Below are positions 1 to 11,669 of a stretch of DNA of 64,000 bases, in pieces. Both the position numbers and the translations under genes were made by a program. Within the stretch, counting starts at the first letter, position 1. Each line of letters opens with the position of its first letter. The DNA comes from Trichopria drosophilae (Eukaryota > Arthropoda > Insecta > Hymenoptera > Diapriidae), in the NCBI GenBank assembly GCA_030407085.1, contig CM059584.1, forward strand, positions 130,237,501-130,301,500, written 5' to 3'. The notes under the pieces are model-generated. The model worked only from the letters and a program-made list of their open reading frames with translations, had not been told where the DNA came from and searched no databases.

Positions 1-2028
1 TCAATCGATTACTAAATTTCAGCGAATACTTATCTTAAATTTAGTATATATATTTAGAATTTTATTAATATTTAAATATATAAATAAAAATACATTAAAC
101 TTAATAAACACATAAAGAGGTGTTCTTCACTATAATTACGCGATACGAATCAGTCACACTCGACTTGACATGTTGTCGACTTGTCACTTCCGGTCATTGT
201 CTAATTCGACTGAGAATCCGATGGTTGTCACTTTAAGCGGCACATTTTGCACATCCCATAATTTTTTTCGGCCAAGAGGACCAATTAAACAAATTTATTC
301 CCCAGGAACCAGGATATGACTAACATAAAAACTTTTCAGTTTATGATCATATAATAAAAAACTACTAATTATGGTCGATTCCCGTTTAATTTACAGTAGA
401 CGTTTCACTTGTGAATATGTTAAATCGGTTTGGTATCGAATGTTCAGTTTGCAAGTAAAACAATTTTTGGGAAATTTTAAGCCTTATTTTTAATTTTATG
501 CGTATTTAAACGAATGTCAGAACATGAAAACCACCAAGAAAAATAAATGTGCACAAGTTTGATACTTTATAATTTGAATTAGTAAAAAACTGCTAATGAG
601 AAGTAGGCTAATAATTAAATTAGTAATAAAGTATTCAACATTGACTTATTTGGAATTTAGTAGAACTTGTTTACTATTTTCTTAGTAAAAATAGTCACTA
701 ACTCAAGTAATCACCGACTTTTCACTCCTTCTTTACTACTTTTTTTTACTAGTTCAGATTTAAAGAGTAAATTAATTTGTGTATCAATCTATTAATTAAA
801 TTTTATAAACATATCATTTACATGTAATTTCAGGTAGTTATTACTGAATTAATTAAATTACTGAATTCAAAGCAAAACCATTAACCTCAAATATGCAAAA
901 ATTGATAAAAAATTTAGGAAAACAATAATGTTTCAATTTCAGTAGTATGAATAGTTCTTTAGTACATCTTAAAACAACATTAATAGTTTGTTATTTTTCT
1001 AATGTGCTTACATGTGAATTGTTATGTTAAGATTGTTTATAACAAATTAGTAAGTTTCTTAATTTGTTCACGTTATGTTTGGATATGGAATTCATTAATT
1101 ACTCATGGTAATGAGACAAATTGCATCAGATGAAAACGTGTAAAATGATGGAATTTTTGCCTGCTTTGTAAAGAAACTGATGGATCATAAAAAATAAAAT
1201 GGCGGCTAAAGTATTGTACAAATTCGAAAAAAAAATCATCAAATCCGCTTTAAACTCTCACTTTTTGGGATCGGTGCATTCGAATATGATGAGGAATTTC
1301 AAAAATACAAAATAACAAAATTTTGTTTTTATTTATTTTCTGTGATTTTTGCATTTGTATTACTTTTTTGATATACTATTTATAACCCCTTCTCCATCTA
1401 TTTTGCTAAATATTGTTCTTGTTAGTAAAAATTTTGAATCAAACTCAAAATGTTTGTACTCCATATTAAATCCGTCATTTTTAATTTTTTTAATCTGATG
1501 TATTCATTATAACATCGTATTCAGCAACCCCAAAACTACCGAGTAAGGGATTTAAAGTCTTTTATCGATTTTCGATGAAACATTGACTATATTGGATCCA
1601 CCATTTCAATTTTTGAAAATCGAGTATAATACTCCTATTGAGAGGTGCCGAGTTTCAAGCGAATGCGCCGAATTTCTATTTTTTATTTTATCACATTTAA
1701 TACTCCATTTTATTTATGGTGATTTGCTAGACCTGAGAGTATTTTGTTGTTATTATTGTTACAAAAATAAAATTACTAACACATAGTAAAGGTGGAATTT
1801 AGTTGTTTACATAGCTTCATTACTTGCGGTTACATTACCCCATAATTTTTCTTTACATTGAATTCTTATGAACATTAGTAGGTGTTTTCAGAGATGCAGA
1901 TTAAGAATTCGTTTTTTAAATTTCAAACTATCGGTTCTAATATAACGTACAAAAAAAATGTCAATAAAATTATACAAAAACGTAGTATTTTTGAATGTTT
2001 GTGGTTGCTGCGTAAGCATTGGTTACTG
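1..2028. other. AT-rich non-coding DNA with one degenerate repeat remnant
   Basis: No open frame here has protein-like composition, and no exon with convincing splice sites was seen. Around 1440-1660 the text 'TCCATATTAAATCC' followed by 'CGTATTCAGCAACCCC' and then 'TATTGGATCCACCATTT' matches a decayed copy of the dispersed GGATCCGCCAT repeat that is clustered at 57.6-59.5 kb. The remainder shows nothing recognisable. Confidence 0.6.
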
Positions 2029-2430
2029 CACTGAGAAAAGTGTTTTTTACCCAGTATTAGAATTCTTATGCCCCGTAAAATATAGTATTTTACGCATAGG
2101 GACTGCCATCTTTCTACTAGCTGTTAAAAGACGAAGATTTTATATTATTCTAACCGATATGTCAGTTTAGTTTAGCCTTTTCTCTTGAACTAAAAGCAAT
2201 TTTTGTTTAAGGAAATTTATCTAGCAAATTAAAATATTAAAAATGCCTTCTTTTAGTCATAATAAAACATTCTTTTAAAATAGGAGAGTTGATTACAGTT
2301 TCGTATAACCTGTCAAAAACAAATGCTGAACGTCGGAGGATTTTACTAGTTATAATATACCTTTTAATGGCTATAATACACTTTTTAAAAGCCAACTGAT
2401 AGTAACTGATAAAATACACTTTTCTCAGTG
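2029..2430 (-). mobile_element. MITE family A, copy 1 (terminal inverted repeats CACTGAGAAAAGTG)
   Basis: The segment opens with CACTGAGAAAAGTG and closes with its exact reverse complement CACTTTTCTCAGTG. Read on the minus strand it matches 56795-57178 along nearly its whole length, including the stretch from the terminus through 'TATTTTATCAGTTACTATC'. It also contains an internal hairpin near 2080-2100 (GTAAAATA...TATTTTAC). Two co-terminal copies in opposite orientation 54 kb apart define a short non-autonomous DNA element. No clear target duplication was found, so the superfamily is unassigned. The frame at 2237-2488 is only a translation of this repeat. Confidence 0.75.
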
Positions 2431-5400
2431 TGGTTGTAAAAAAGAAAAATGTTTCAATATGGCGGAAAAATAAAAAATATGAAATCAAAATCGCAGAACT
2501 TACAATTAGTGTAGATTCAAAAACTGCTAAATTCTGAATTTTATATACTTTGAATCCCCCGGAAAACCCCTACATGTTCCTTTCCAAATTTACATCTCCA
2601 AATAATTTACAACAGATGAATTTTCACGAAAATAATTGCATTTTCTAATATTGACTCATTAATAACAAGGAACATTTCATCAAAAAAATTTGATGTTTGT
2701 TTGCGTTTATAATTATATTATAAAAATAACTAGACAAAAAAACAAACTAAAATATGTCATTTTGCACTCAAAAAACATAAAAAATTCTACTGAAGAAGGA
2801 AGGTAAACACTGGCCATCTCTGGCTCAAAGGGTTATTACCAAACTGATTAAAAATGAGGTATTAGTAACCAATAAGTAACTGTAATCTAAATAATTAATT
2901 TTTTACTAATATGGGTTTAGTTCTTTACCGCATACAGATTAACTTCAGTATTATACTACTTGCAAAGTCTTCTTCTTCTTAATGTTTGAATTTTAATAAT
3001 AAAGTAACAATTAAATATATAATCAAAATTATCACAAAAAATGAAATCTGCTACTTGAATATCAATTTTTACGTTTTTTAAAACTATTAAAATACTCACT
3101 CAAAAATATATGATATGTGACATTTCGAACCCCAGTTAAAAAACAGTGAAATTGATGAATAATGTATTTCAACTTATGCTTTCACTTACGAACACATTAT
3201 TTGGATTTTCCCCGTCATTGATTACGGAAAACGAAACACATTTACTAGCAATATTTAAATAACCGATGCACTTACAGTCAATGATAAATGAGGGAAAATT
3301 GTTTGGAAAAATGATGACATGTTTTGAAAAGACTTCGTTAGCCTTTCTAAAAAGGACACATAACTCTATTAGGCGGGATTTTCTTTGTATAACTGTCTAT
3401 TAAAATACTTGTAAGTTTGACACATATTTAGATCTATACAGAATCATATGCGAGGGATGACACATCATTCTTCGTGTCTTTAAGATATTTTTCATTTACG
3501 AAGGCATGAATATCGCAATTAAATATCTATCGAAATTTCCTCGAAAATCAGTTTTAAATATTGGTAGGACCGCTTAGAAGGCGCTTAATAAATTTTAATG
3601 ATTGGAAAATGTATACTTAGGGCAGAATACCTTACAAAAAATATATGACTCTATAATAAAAAAATTTAAAAAAATAATAATTTAGGGAATTTTAAGGTAT
3701 AAACAAATTTAATTTTTTTAAGCAACATTCTCGTATGTTTATGTCTTCACTATTTAGCAAAATAATAGAAAAACAATAGATTACGAATAATTACATCGAC
3801 CACTTTTAGTGAAATAAATTTGTTTATAACGCTGTGAATAAACATTTATAATATTACAAAAGCGTTATAACTTATTAATGATTGTGAAAAAATTTAATAA
3901 TGATAAAATTATTCTTTAAGACCGTTTCAAAATCAATTGAAAAAGTCACATTCGCATTTTCCTAGATTCTATTTATAAAACGTTATAATTTAACATTTAA
4001 AAAAAAATGTATGTAACACATGCACAAAAAAGGCGTGTTTCATCGCTTGCCAGGGATTTGGAACATTTTTCTTCTTTCCTTACATAAAATATCGAATGCG
4101 CTACGAGACAGGGACTACAACTCGTGCAATGTTATTACCCCTCGTCTTCCACTCGGGGCCCTAAACTTTTCACGAAAATTCAAAAGTCCCTCATCCGCCC
4201 CTTGGTGCATAATACACTATTTTGCGTTTTTTGAAATTTCTGCTTTGTAATTTATGGAATTTTAAGGTATAAACAAATTGTATTTTTTGTGCCAATTACA
4301 AAAGTAAACATTTCATAAGATGACTGCACAAAATGTCAGAAAACTCAGTTCAGAAAAATATAATTCAAATCAAACTTAATATTTAAAAAACAATACTTGA
4401 GTATTGATGTTTTAAACTGTTTCCCACCTCGGAAAACATTTTTTACCGAATAGTTTTTAATCAAAATACAAACAAACTGCAAAAATGGACAAATCTCATT
4501 TTTCTCGTATGTACCCGTCATATATTAACCGTTGATGGTCGAAATATAAAGATAAATTGTACAATTAAGACATTTCGCCCTCATGATGGAAATTAAGTAA
4601 TCGTGTGTTATAATTACCTAAAAGCGGACCCGATATAGACTTATAAATTCTTTCAACTTTAAAGACATCATTTGTTTACAGATTTTGTCATTTTAACCTA
4701 ATGTATGACTTTGAAGCCACAAGACTTTAATTTTTTTAGGTTACATTTCGATCGGTGTCCAAGTCTTGAAAGTCAATCTGACTTATAAGATATTTTTTTT
4801 TTCGAAAAGTGGTAATTTTGACTTAATCAGAGCATTCTAACTTTAGCTTGGTCCAAATGACTTCTTTTGCTGCTTGGGAATGGGTGTATTCATCAACATC
4901 TTGCCGCCAGCATCCAAAGATGAAGTCCGTTCCTGGATCGCCTCGCAATCATCTTGAATTTATCTCAGGTGTGTTTACTAGTTTGTCTATTAGACATCTC
5001 ACAAATATCTTTCAAAACAATAAATATCTTCGCCTTTCATTCATCTCGCTCCGTCCCATTAGCAAGACGTTAGCAAACGTAGGCCTACAAGATCTTAGAA
5101 AGATCTTTCACAGATCATTTTTTTACTCGGGTAAACGAATAAATCATTCCATCTAATTATCTTAACTTCAAAAATAAGTTTTTTGTTTACGTGATGCATC
5201 AGACGATGAGGGTTCAATAACGTCCAATGTTATTGACGAACGATTGCCTCACATTTCGTTGAGCATGCATTTCTTCTCACAAGAGTACTTTTATTACAAT
5301 TATGAAACATTTTACCTTTGGCCGATACCGTTTAACAACTTAAACATTTGCTGAATATTGGAGACTACTTAAAGAATAAAGGATTCAAAAACATACTGTT

Positions 5401-6900
5401 ATTGTTACAACAATTTATATTCAACGAAGTGAGTTGAAAATGGCGGACGGAATGTCGGAAAATTTTTAAAAGTCAGGAATGCATTCTGAACGTTTCAGAT
5501 CGATATATTATGATCGAAAAAATCTACCTCCATAGTTTGTTGGCATAAATACTAATAACACGTTTTTTATTAATTTCAAGGTAACAAACACATATTTTCC
5601 ATTAAAAAACACGAATTTTCTATGAAAAAAAACGCTTAAAAACGCGATTTTTGTATAAATTTATCAAAAAACAATACAAAATGAAATTGTTCACCTATCT
5701 AAACGGTTGCATCGCATAGAGCACACCCGAAAACATGTAGAACTACTTATTCCAAATCGCAATATGTGCGATTTCATTAAAAGATTTTATCCCAAAGTTG
5801 CTGTACAATTTTTGGACATTCAAGAATTAATGGGTTAAGATAGTTAAAAATAGAACATTTTTAACTGCAGAAATAAAGCTTTAAATTGGCGTGGTTTTAG
5901 TGCTTACAGTACAGTCTTCTAATTACTGTGATATTTAAAAAAAATGAATTTTATAACTTTCTTCTTCTAACTTTCAATTATCACAAAATTTGTCTAGATA
6001 TTGCCAATTTTATCAGAAATTCTATTCAAGACCTTTGAAATCATTTTTTTTTAATTGGTTGTTTTTTCGTTCCACACTTATGATTTTTTGGAATTTTAAT
6101 TTTACTCGTTCAGTCATAATTCTTAGAAAAAAAGGCCAAAAGTTCATGAACATACAATTTATTCATGTTTCGTGAATAACAATTATCATTTTCTTTCACA
6201 TACGATGCAAAACATTAAAATTTATTAAAAAACATTTTTTTATCATCAACTGGACCTCAAACTTCAAACATAAAAATTAATTTTTCAATTTTTGTTAAAC
6301 ATCAGTTACATTGATATAATTATATCAAACAACAATTATTAATATATAACATATCACATAATATGCGCCAATTACCAAAATTGAAATATATAAATTTTGG
6401 TTCAAATAATGGGATTGGAATAACAAAATTAATGTAATAAGTTGAATCTATCAATTTCCGGATCTGAAGTTTCACAAAAGCGGTGATAAATGAAACTACT
6501 GTTTTGGACGTTTTGACCACCTTGTCTATTCTCTTCAGGACTTTATTTAAATTCATAAAATTTTCATTTTTGTAAATTTGAGATCGGTTAATGACGTATA
6601 TAATGAAGTATAATAATGTGGTCGTCCTCAATGATTGTGGTTTCATTTATTATCTCTTCTATGAAACTCGTGATCTAAAGACGAAGGAAAATCTACAACA
6701 TATGGGTTCAATACGTATTAATTAAATCAATATAAGTGTTATTCTTTATAAAATTTTATAAATTAATTCATTTACATCATTTGGAATGGGTACATTTTGG
6801 ACATTTGAGTTGTAGTTGATGTTGAACGAGTGAATTTTTAATAAATTTTAATATTTTGTATCATTTGTGAAAGAAAAGTATCATTGCAGATTCATGAAAT
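2431..6900. other. AT-rich non-coding DNA, no gene seen
   Basis: No supported exon or RNA gene. A 32-base near-exact direct repeat occurs at 3678-3709 and 4248-4279 (listed separately). A less AT-rich patch at 4100-4210 with 'CCCCTCGTCTTCCACTCGGGG' style sequence looks like mobile-element debris. The frame at 4848-5156 has no protein-like signature. Confidence 0.55.
3678..4279. repeat. Direct repeat pair, 32 bp, flanking about 540 bp
   Basis: Positions 3678-3709 and 4248-4279 both read TAATTTA-G/T-GGAATTTTAAGG followed by TATAAACAAATT, with one mismatch. The interval between them is non-coding. This may be the trace of an insertion, a small tandem duplication, or two copies of one repeat end. 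Confidence 0.6.
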
Positions 6901-7290
6901 ACGAACAAACTGCATGTTCCCGAATTTTTGGCCCTTTTTATACAAATTCTGCTTAAAGGAGTAAAACAGTTAAAAAAATCATAACTCTGAAACAAAAAAG
7001 CATAGCGACTATTTTACAAAATCGATTTTAATGGTCTCTATAATGTCCAGAAAATTTGATTAAACATTCCATCTCAATTCAAGTTACGAAATTCCAAATT
7101 TTAAGAACTAAGACAATATAATATATGCAATAAAATTGAGAGCACCAATTAAAAGCTATATTACTGTACCTTAAAACATGTTCGGTAAGTTTTTTTGCTA
7201 TCTTCAAAGAATTCGGAGGTCCGACACAATTTTTTGGCAAGGTATAAAATTCATAGCGTTCACGGACTTTTGGTATGTAACTGTATAAGG
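6900..7290 (+). repeat. Dispersed repeat family B, copy 1
   Basis: About 390 bases align in the same order and orientation with 28660-29045. Shared blocks include 'AAACTGC-TGT--CCGAA-TT-TGGCC', 'AAAATCATAACTCT', 'CCAGAAAA-TTGATTA' and 'CGTTCA-G-ACTTTTGG'. The copies are strongly diverged, so this is an old interspersed element of unknown class. It has no coding capacity. Confidence 0.5.
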
Positions 7291-8294
7291 ATTTATACAG
7301 AACTTTCGATTAGACCAAATATAGCGTAACTTCTTCCCATTTATTATTAATAAACTAAACTAATACATTAACTAATAAACTAATAAATTAACCCTTTAAC
7401 GTCAAAACTGTCATTTATCAAAGCCCAAAAAAAATCTCAACTTTTCAGTTATATTTGGTTTTATCTATCACTTCCTCTTCTGATAGTTTTATTTAAAAAA
7501 AGCCCATTTAATGAAGAAACCATATAAACATCTAGGGCAGGGATTCCCGTGATTGCCCTACTGAAGAGTCTACAGTATCCTGGGACGAAATGTATATTAT
7601 TTACAATAGGCACTAGTTTTTACGATAGTCGCTAGAGAAAAACAAAACCCATTTATGATTAAATCACTTTAAATACAGATATGAATGTTCCAAATTAAAG
7701 GTTCTGCCACGATTATCATACAAAATCCGGGTATGTGCATCTTCATACCATCTTCGTGTTTTCAATCGAAAACCAAAAAAATGTTAATGAAAGTGTTTAT
7801 ATTATTATCTTTATTTAATTGACCTGTCAGACCGAGAATTATTCATTATTATTTAATTTAAAATTAAAAGGTCGAGAAAATATTTTCGTTGTTATAATTT
7901 TCAACGATTACTGATTATTTGGTTTTAAGTGAGAAAATGCATATTTTTCAGCAATTTTTTGTGTAATTCAATATTTTTACCTTGAAATACCGAATGCACA
8001 ATAAATTAAGATCTAATCTTCAAAATCATACTCTTAAAAAAATGTATATATACAAGGAAGTGAATTCAAAAAGGCGGATGAAACGTAACAAAATCTTCAA
8101 AAGTCAGCATATCATATCAAATTCAGAAATAATGGTAACAATTTACAAAACTAATAACACAGAACAAATTATATAATTGACAAAAAAAGAAGGTTCTTGA
8201 TGAACATCAACATCCAAGTGGTGAGCATTGAAAACATTGACTTCAGTTCTATTTTGTTGAAAAGAAAATGAAAACATGTGGAAAAATCTAATGT
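7291..8294. other. AT-rich non-coding DNA
   Basis: No gene, RNA or complete element is visible. 'TTAACCCTTTAACG' at 7388 resembles the end of a TTAA-inserting element, but no matching partner end was found. 'AAAAGGCGGATGAAACG' at 8069 resembles the dispersed GGCGGA repeat. Confidence 0.5.
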
Positions 8295-8445
8295 ATATCA
8301 TATTTTTTTTTTTTTTTTTTTTTTTTAGCTCTCGCAAGGATACTCACCTGTACCCGGACAAGCTCCCTGGGAGCTTTTGGGACACCTCGATCGAGGTGGA
8401 AGGTAGAGGATAAAAAATAAAAAAAAAAAAAATAAAATATCATAT
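8295..8445 (-). mobile_element. Tiny retroposon with poly(A) tail and 9-bp target-site duplication
   Basis: The perfect 9-base direct repeat ATATCATAT at 8295-8303 and 8437-8445 brackets a 133-base insert. On the minus strand the insert ends in a run of 24 A (seen as T at 8303-8326), the signature of target-primed reverse transcription. Inside are two adjacent palindromes: AAGCTCCCTGGGAGCTT at 8360-8376 and CACCTCGATCGAGGTG at 8383-8398. A second A-rich tract (8411-8436) sits at the other end. It could be a 5'-truncated non-LTR element tail or a SINE-like unit. No tRNA-type promoter boxes were seen. Confidence 0.7.
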
Positions 8446-8813
8446 ACTTTTATATATTTTGCTACCATTCTGAATATATTTTGGTCCACTAATACTGTCG
8501 ATCTCTGATCTGTAGACTTTCTGGTAAATAATATGGAAAAACTACACAAAAATCTTGTATTTTAACAATATTTTCGTTTTTTAGCCGCTTTTTTAAATTC
8601 TGCTATTTTATTTTACTATTATTATCTATTTTTAATATATCGATCCGATTCCTGGTCTATTGAAAACGATAATGTAGATTTTCTCTAAAGTCTATAGTTT
8701 CCGAGAAAGAAATTTGATAAATTTAAAAAAAGAATTTGTCATTTCGGCCTTCATTCCTTTTCAACAAAAATTATTCGAACTTTATTAACCATATTTATTT
8801 TAAGTTTAGACAT
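8446..8813. other. AT-rich non-coding DNA between two elements
   Basis: Nothing recognisable apart from weak similarity of 8690-8760 ('TATAGTTTCCGAGAAAG') to sequence just inside the right arm of the neighbouring inverted-repeat element. Confidence 0.45.
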
Positions 8814-10017
8814 CGAGCACGGTGCTTTTTAAACCGATTTAACCTAAAGGTTCTGGCACCTGGGATTTTCTTGTTCATTTCGATTCCAGATCATTAATAC
8901 CTCATTTTTTGACAAAAACGAAAATCTTCTGTGGAGCCGTTTTTTATAAATGTCGATTTAAAAATTCGCAACGATAGCAAACGTGATTTATTCCTTTTGA
9001 GACGATATTAGAACATTTACTGCAGCGCTTCTCACTCACAGATTCTGATTTTACTCCTTAGAAAGATATATTGTTTTATTAGTTCATCGAAAAGTAAAAT
9101 ATTAGGTATATAAAATATTAAAAAGCAACCTTATAAAACTCATTACCATTTTCGCATTCAATAATATCTGTCGATTTCTTGGAGATTTTAGAGGGTATAC
9201 TTCTGCCTATTTTGCAAACTTTACAATCACATTTCACATAATCTCTCGATCTGGTAGCGTTTTTTAATTGAAACTCTGACAAGTCTGGTAATGCTTTCAC
9301 TTTATAAAAACTTCTCTTACATGAAATGCATAAAGCTCCTGGTATAACATCATTGTCAACGGAATTTTTAAAAAAATTTTGGGTATCATATTTTAACTGA
9401 TTTTTTATAGGATACATATCTTTTTTTTTGTTGTAAACATAGTAGGCACACTTTGAGTCGATTTTCATCATGTGTAAGAGCTCGACCTTTAAACATTTTC
9501 ACTATTCAGCTCACAATAACAGGTTTAATATAATTAATAAGGTTATAATGATAGTTTTTATTTTAAAACGTTTCAAGACAACTATTAAGATTACGGCTAC
9601 CAATTGTTTTGATCAAAATTTAAAGCATACCAACCTTGGCAATAATAAAGTACTATATTGTCACACAGAGTAAAAAAACTAGTCAAAAATGTAAAAAAAC
9701 TTAACTATACACGTATAAAATTGGTTTTCTCCTAAACTATGAATTGTAGAGAAAATTGATACAGACAAAAAAAAAAACTTTTTTCAATGTCCACAAATTT
9801 AATCTTATGAGATTTTCTCTCAAATGAATATTTCTTCCAGAAAAGTTGACTTTTCGTCATTTTGAATTTTTAAATCGACATTTTTCAAAAACGGCTCCAC
9901 AGAAGATTTTCGTTTTTGTCGAAAAATGATGTATTAATGTTCTGGAATTGAAATCAACAAGAAAATCCCAAGTGCCAGAACCTTCAGGTTAAATCGGTTT
10001 AAAAACCACCGTGCGAG
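8814..10017. mobile_element. 1.2 kb DNA transposon with ~155-bp inverted repeats, CACGGTG termini
   Basis: The left arm (8818-8970) and the right arm (9865-10013) are reverse complements over about 150 bases, sharing for example AAACCGATTTAACCT, GGTTCTGGCAC and TCTTCTGTGGAGCCG. The element starts CACGGTG and ends CACCGTG, flanked on both sides by CGAG (8814-8817 and 10014-10017). CACGGTG resembles the RSS-like heptamer of Transib transposons, but that superfamily makes 5-bp duplications and here only 4 bp repeat, so the assignment is tentative. It carries a short Cys-cluster frame on the minus strand (9118-9471) and no visible transposase catalytic region, so it is probably non-autonomous or decayed. 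Confidence 0.7.
9118..9471 (-). CDS. Small cysteine-cluster protein or fragment inside a transposon
   Basis: This 117-residue frame begins MMKIDSKCAYYVYNKKKD and is unusually protein-like for the region. It has Cys at residue 8, then a C-x2-C pair in 'ALCISCKRSF', and further on a C-x-C-x2-C cluster in 'KCDCKVCKIGR'. Together these resemble a small zinc-binding module. It lies wholly within the 8818-10013 inverted-repeat element, reading opposite to the + strand. I do not recognise the family. It may be one exon or a remnant of a larger transposon-encoded protein whose other parts are gone. The ATG start is preceded by ordinary AT-rich sequence, and no promoter or splice site is obvious. Expression is unproven. 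Confidence 0.45.
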   Translation of the reverse strand: MMKIDSKCAYYVYNKKKDMYPIKNQLKYDTQNFFKNSVDNDVIPGALCISCKRSFYKVKALPDLSEFQLKNATRSRDYVKCDCKVCKIGRSIPSKISKKSTDIIECENGNEFYKVAF

Positions 10018-10284
10018 GTCACTGTATAAACAAACAAAGGAACGACACATCATTTTTAAACAAGAATATCACAAAAAAATCATGTATTTTTTTGGTATTT
10101 GCCAAAAGTCAGTTTGGAACATCATAACCATCATCCTTGAAAATATAAGAAACAGTGATATCCGAATGTTTTTTCGGAATTTTGAAATTTGAATGCTGAG
10201 TGAAATGGGTTAAGAATTCTTTATGAAAACTTTGAATGTTGGACACAAATCATTCGTGACTTCTTAAAGATATTATTATTTCTT

Positions 10285-11356
10285 TTAACCCGTTTCCGCC
10301 CAAAATGCCGTAAATTTCACTACAATTTAATCGTCACTTTTCTTATAGAAACTAACGATTCTGAATATTTTGATTCTATAGTTTTCAACCCTTTTTCCGA
10401 ATCCGAAGTCCGTTTTTCGCTAGGAGCAGCCATTTTTTAAATATGGCGGCGAAAAGGCAAAAAAATAGAGAAAATTTCGATTTTTGGATCGGTTTTTCAG
10501 GTTTTCCAATAGGTTCGCGATGACCGATCATTCCAAAGACCTGGATCCGGTGGCATAATGAGTTTGACTAAAAGTTGACATGATCAGATATGCAAAATAT
10601 AAGATGGCGGATCCAAGATGGCTGATTTTTCGCCGAATTTTGTGTTTTTATAGCATTTTCGACTATATAATATAAAACCCGCGAGTCACCATTTTCATTT
10701 CGGACATGCAACGTTTTGTATTTTCCTCCGCCATTTTGGGTCCGCCATTTTGAATGATGAAAATCAAATGTCATATTCGTAATCTGCGACCCCGAAAACC
10801 ACCGAGTAGTCAGTTTCATATGGATCAAGAAATTTTGTTGCATTTCAGTCGGCCATCTTGGAACCGCCATTTGGAATTTCGAGTATCGGATAGAAGATAC
10901 TGTTACAAATGATTGTGTAAATCAATAATAAGTGCGTACAACAATATTTATTAATAGCTAATAATAATGTCGGAAATGCTATAAAAACACAAAATTCTGC
11001 AAAAATCAGCCATCTTGGATCCGCCATCTTATATTTTGCATATCTGATCGTGTCAACTTTTTGTCAAACTCATTATTCCACCAGATCCAGGTCTTTGGAA
11101 TGATCGGTCAGCGCGAACATTTTGAAAAACATGAAAAACCGATCAAAAAATCGAAATTTTCTCTATTTTTTTGCCTTTTCGCCGCCATATTTAAAAAATG
11201 GCTGCTCCTAGCGAAAACCGGACTTCCGATTCGGAAAGAGGAGGGTTGAAAACTATAGAATCTAAATATTCAAAATTATTCATCGTTAGTTTCTATAAGA
11301 AATGTGACGATTAAAATGTAGTGAAATTTACGGCATTTTTGGCGGAAACGGGTTAA
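10285..11356. mobile_element. piggyBac-like non-autonomous element, long inverted repeats, TTAA target
   Basis: TTAA at 10285-10288 and again at 11353-11356 bracket a 1064-base element beginning CCCGTTTCCGCC and ending GGCGGAAACGGG. The arms (about 10289-10650 and 10985-11352) are inverted copies of each other over roughly 360 bases, including 'AGCCATTTTTTAAATATGG' and the ATTCCAAAGACCTGGATC block. A TTAA target and CCC termini are the hallmarks of the piggyBac superfamily. No transposase frame remains. The interior repeats 'CCATCTTGGATCCGCCATCTT' type units. The frames at 10568-11249 are translations of these repeats and not genes. Confidence 0.8.
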
Positions 11357-11540
11357 AATACTTTTTTGTTATAAAAAATACAATCACTAAGAATTCATTA
11401 AAAACTTTATACATTTCTATATACTTATCGGCAGCTGATTTTTTCTGTAATTAAAATAAAACCAAAATTCGATGAACCAAAAATTCATCAAATTGGTCCA
11501 GCGCGTTTTTTGAAAGACTCTCCAGAGGATGATTTTTTGG
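11357..11540. other. Spacer between transposon and candidate promoter
   Basis: AT-rich sequence with no feature. Base composition shifts abruptly to CpG-rich at about 11540. Confidence 0.5.
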
Positions 11541-11582
11541 TACCATCACCCACTCCTATCGGATAGATGACGCTGGCGCGAT

Positions 11583-11606
11583 GACCGTTCCTTTGCGTGA
11601 ACGGTC
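11583..11606. promoter_or_regulatory. Inverted repeat just upstream of candidate start site
   Basis: GACCGTTC (11583-11590) and GAACGGTC (11599-11606) form a perfect 8-bp dyad around an 8-base spacer. It ends 31 bases upstream of the predicted start at 11637. The half-site contains AACGG, the core of Myb-type sites. Its position suggests an activator site, but this is inference. Confidence 0.4.
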
Positions 11607-11636
11607 AGGACGGACGCCCGTGGAGTCGGCTCCGTC

Positions 11637-11669
11637 AGTAAGAACGCGTTCGCGCTCACGAGAAGTCGT
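11637..11669 (+). promoter_or_regulatory. Initiator + DPE core promoter (TCAGT ... AGTCGT)
   Basis: The arthropod initiator TCAGT lies at 11635-11639, with the start A at 11637. Counting that A as +1, AGTCGT occupies 11664-11669, which is exactly +28 to +33 and fits the downstream promoter element consensus RGWYVT at all six bases. There is no TATA box near -30, as expected for a DPE promoter. The surrounding 200 bases are CpG-rich in otherwise AT-rich DNA, and a consensus splice donor follows 147 bases downstream. Transcription has not been shown. The spacing match makes this the best promoter candidate in the window. Confidence 0.55.

Noticed and set aside
4841..4970. Minus-strand stretch translating to protein-like text (VDEYTHSQAAKEVIWTKLKL) before a stop
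   Set aside because: Only about 40 codons, preceded by stops, no splice sites that extend it. May be a transposon fragment, but I cannot name a family.
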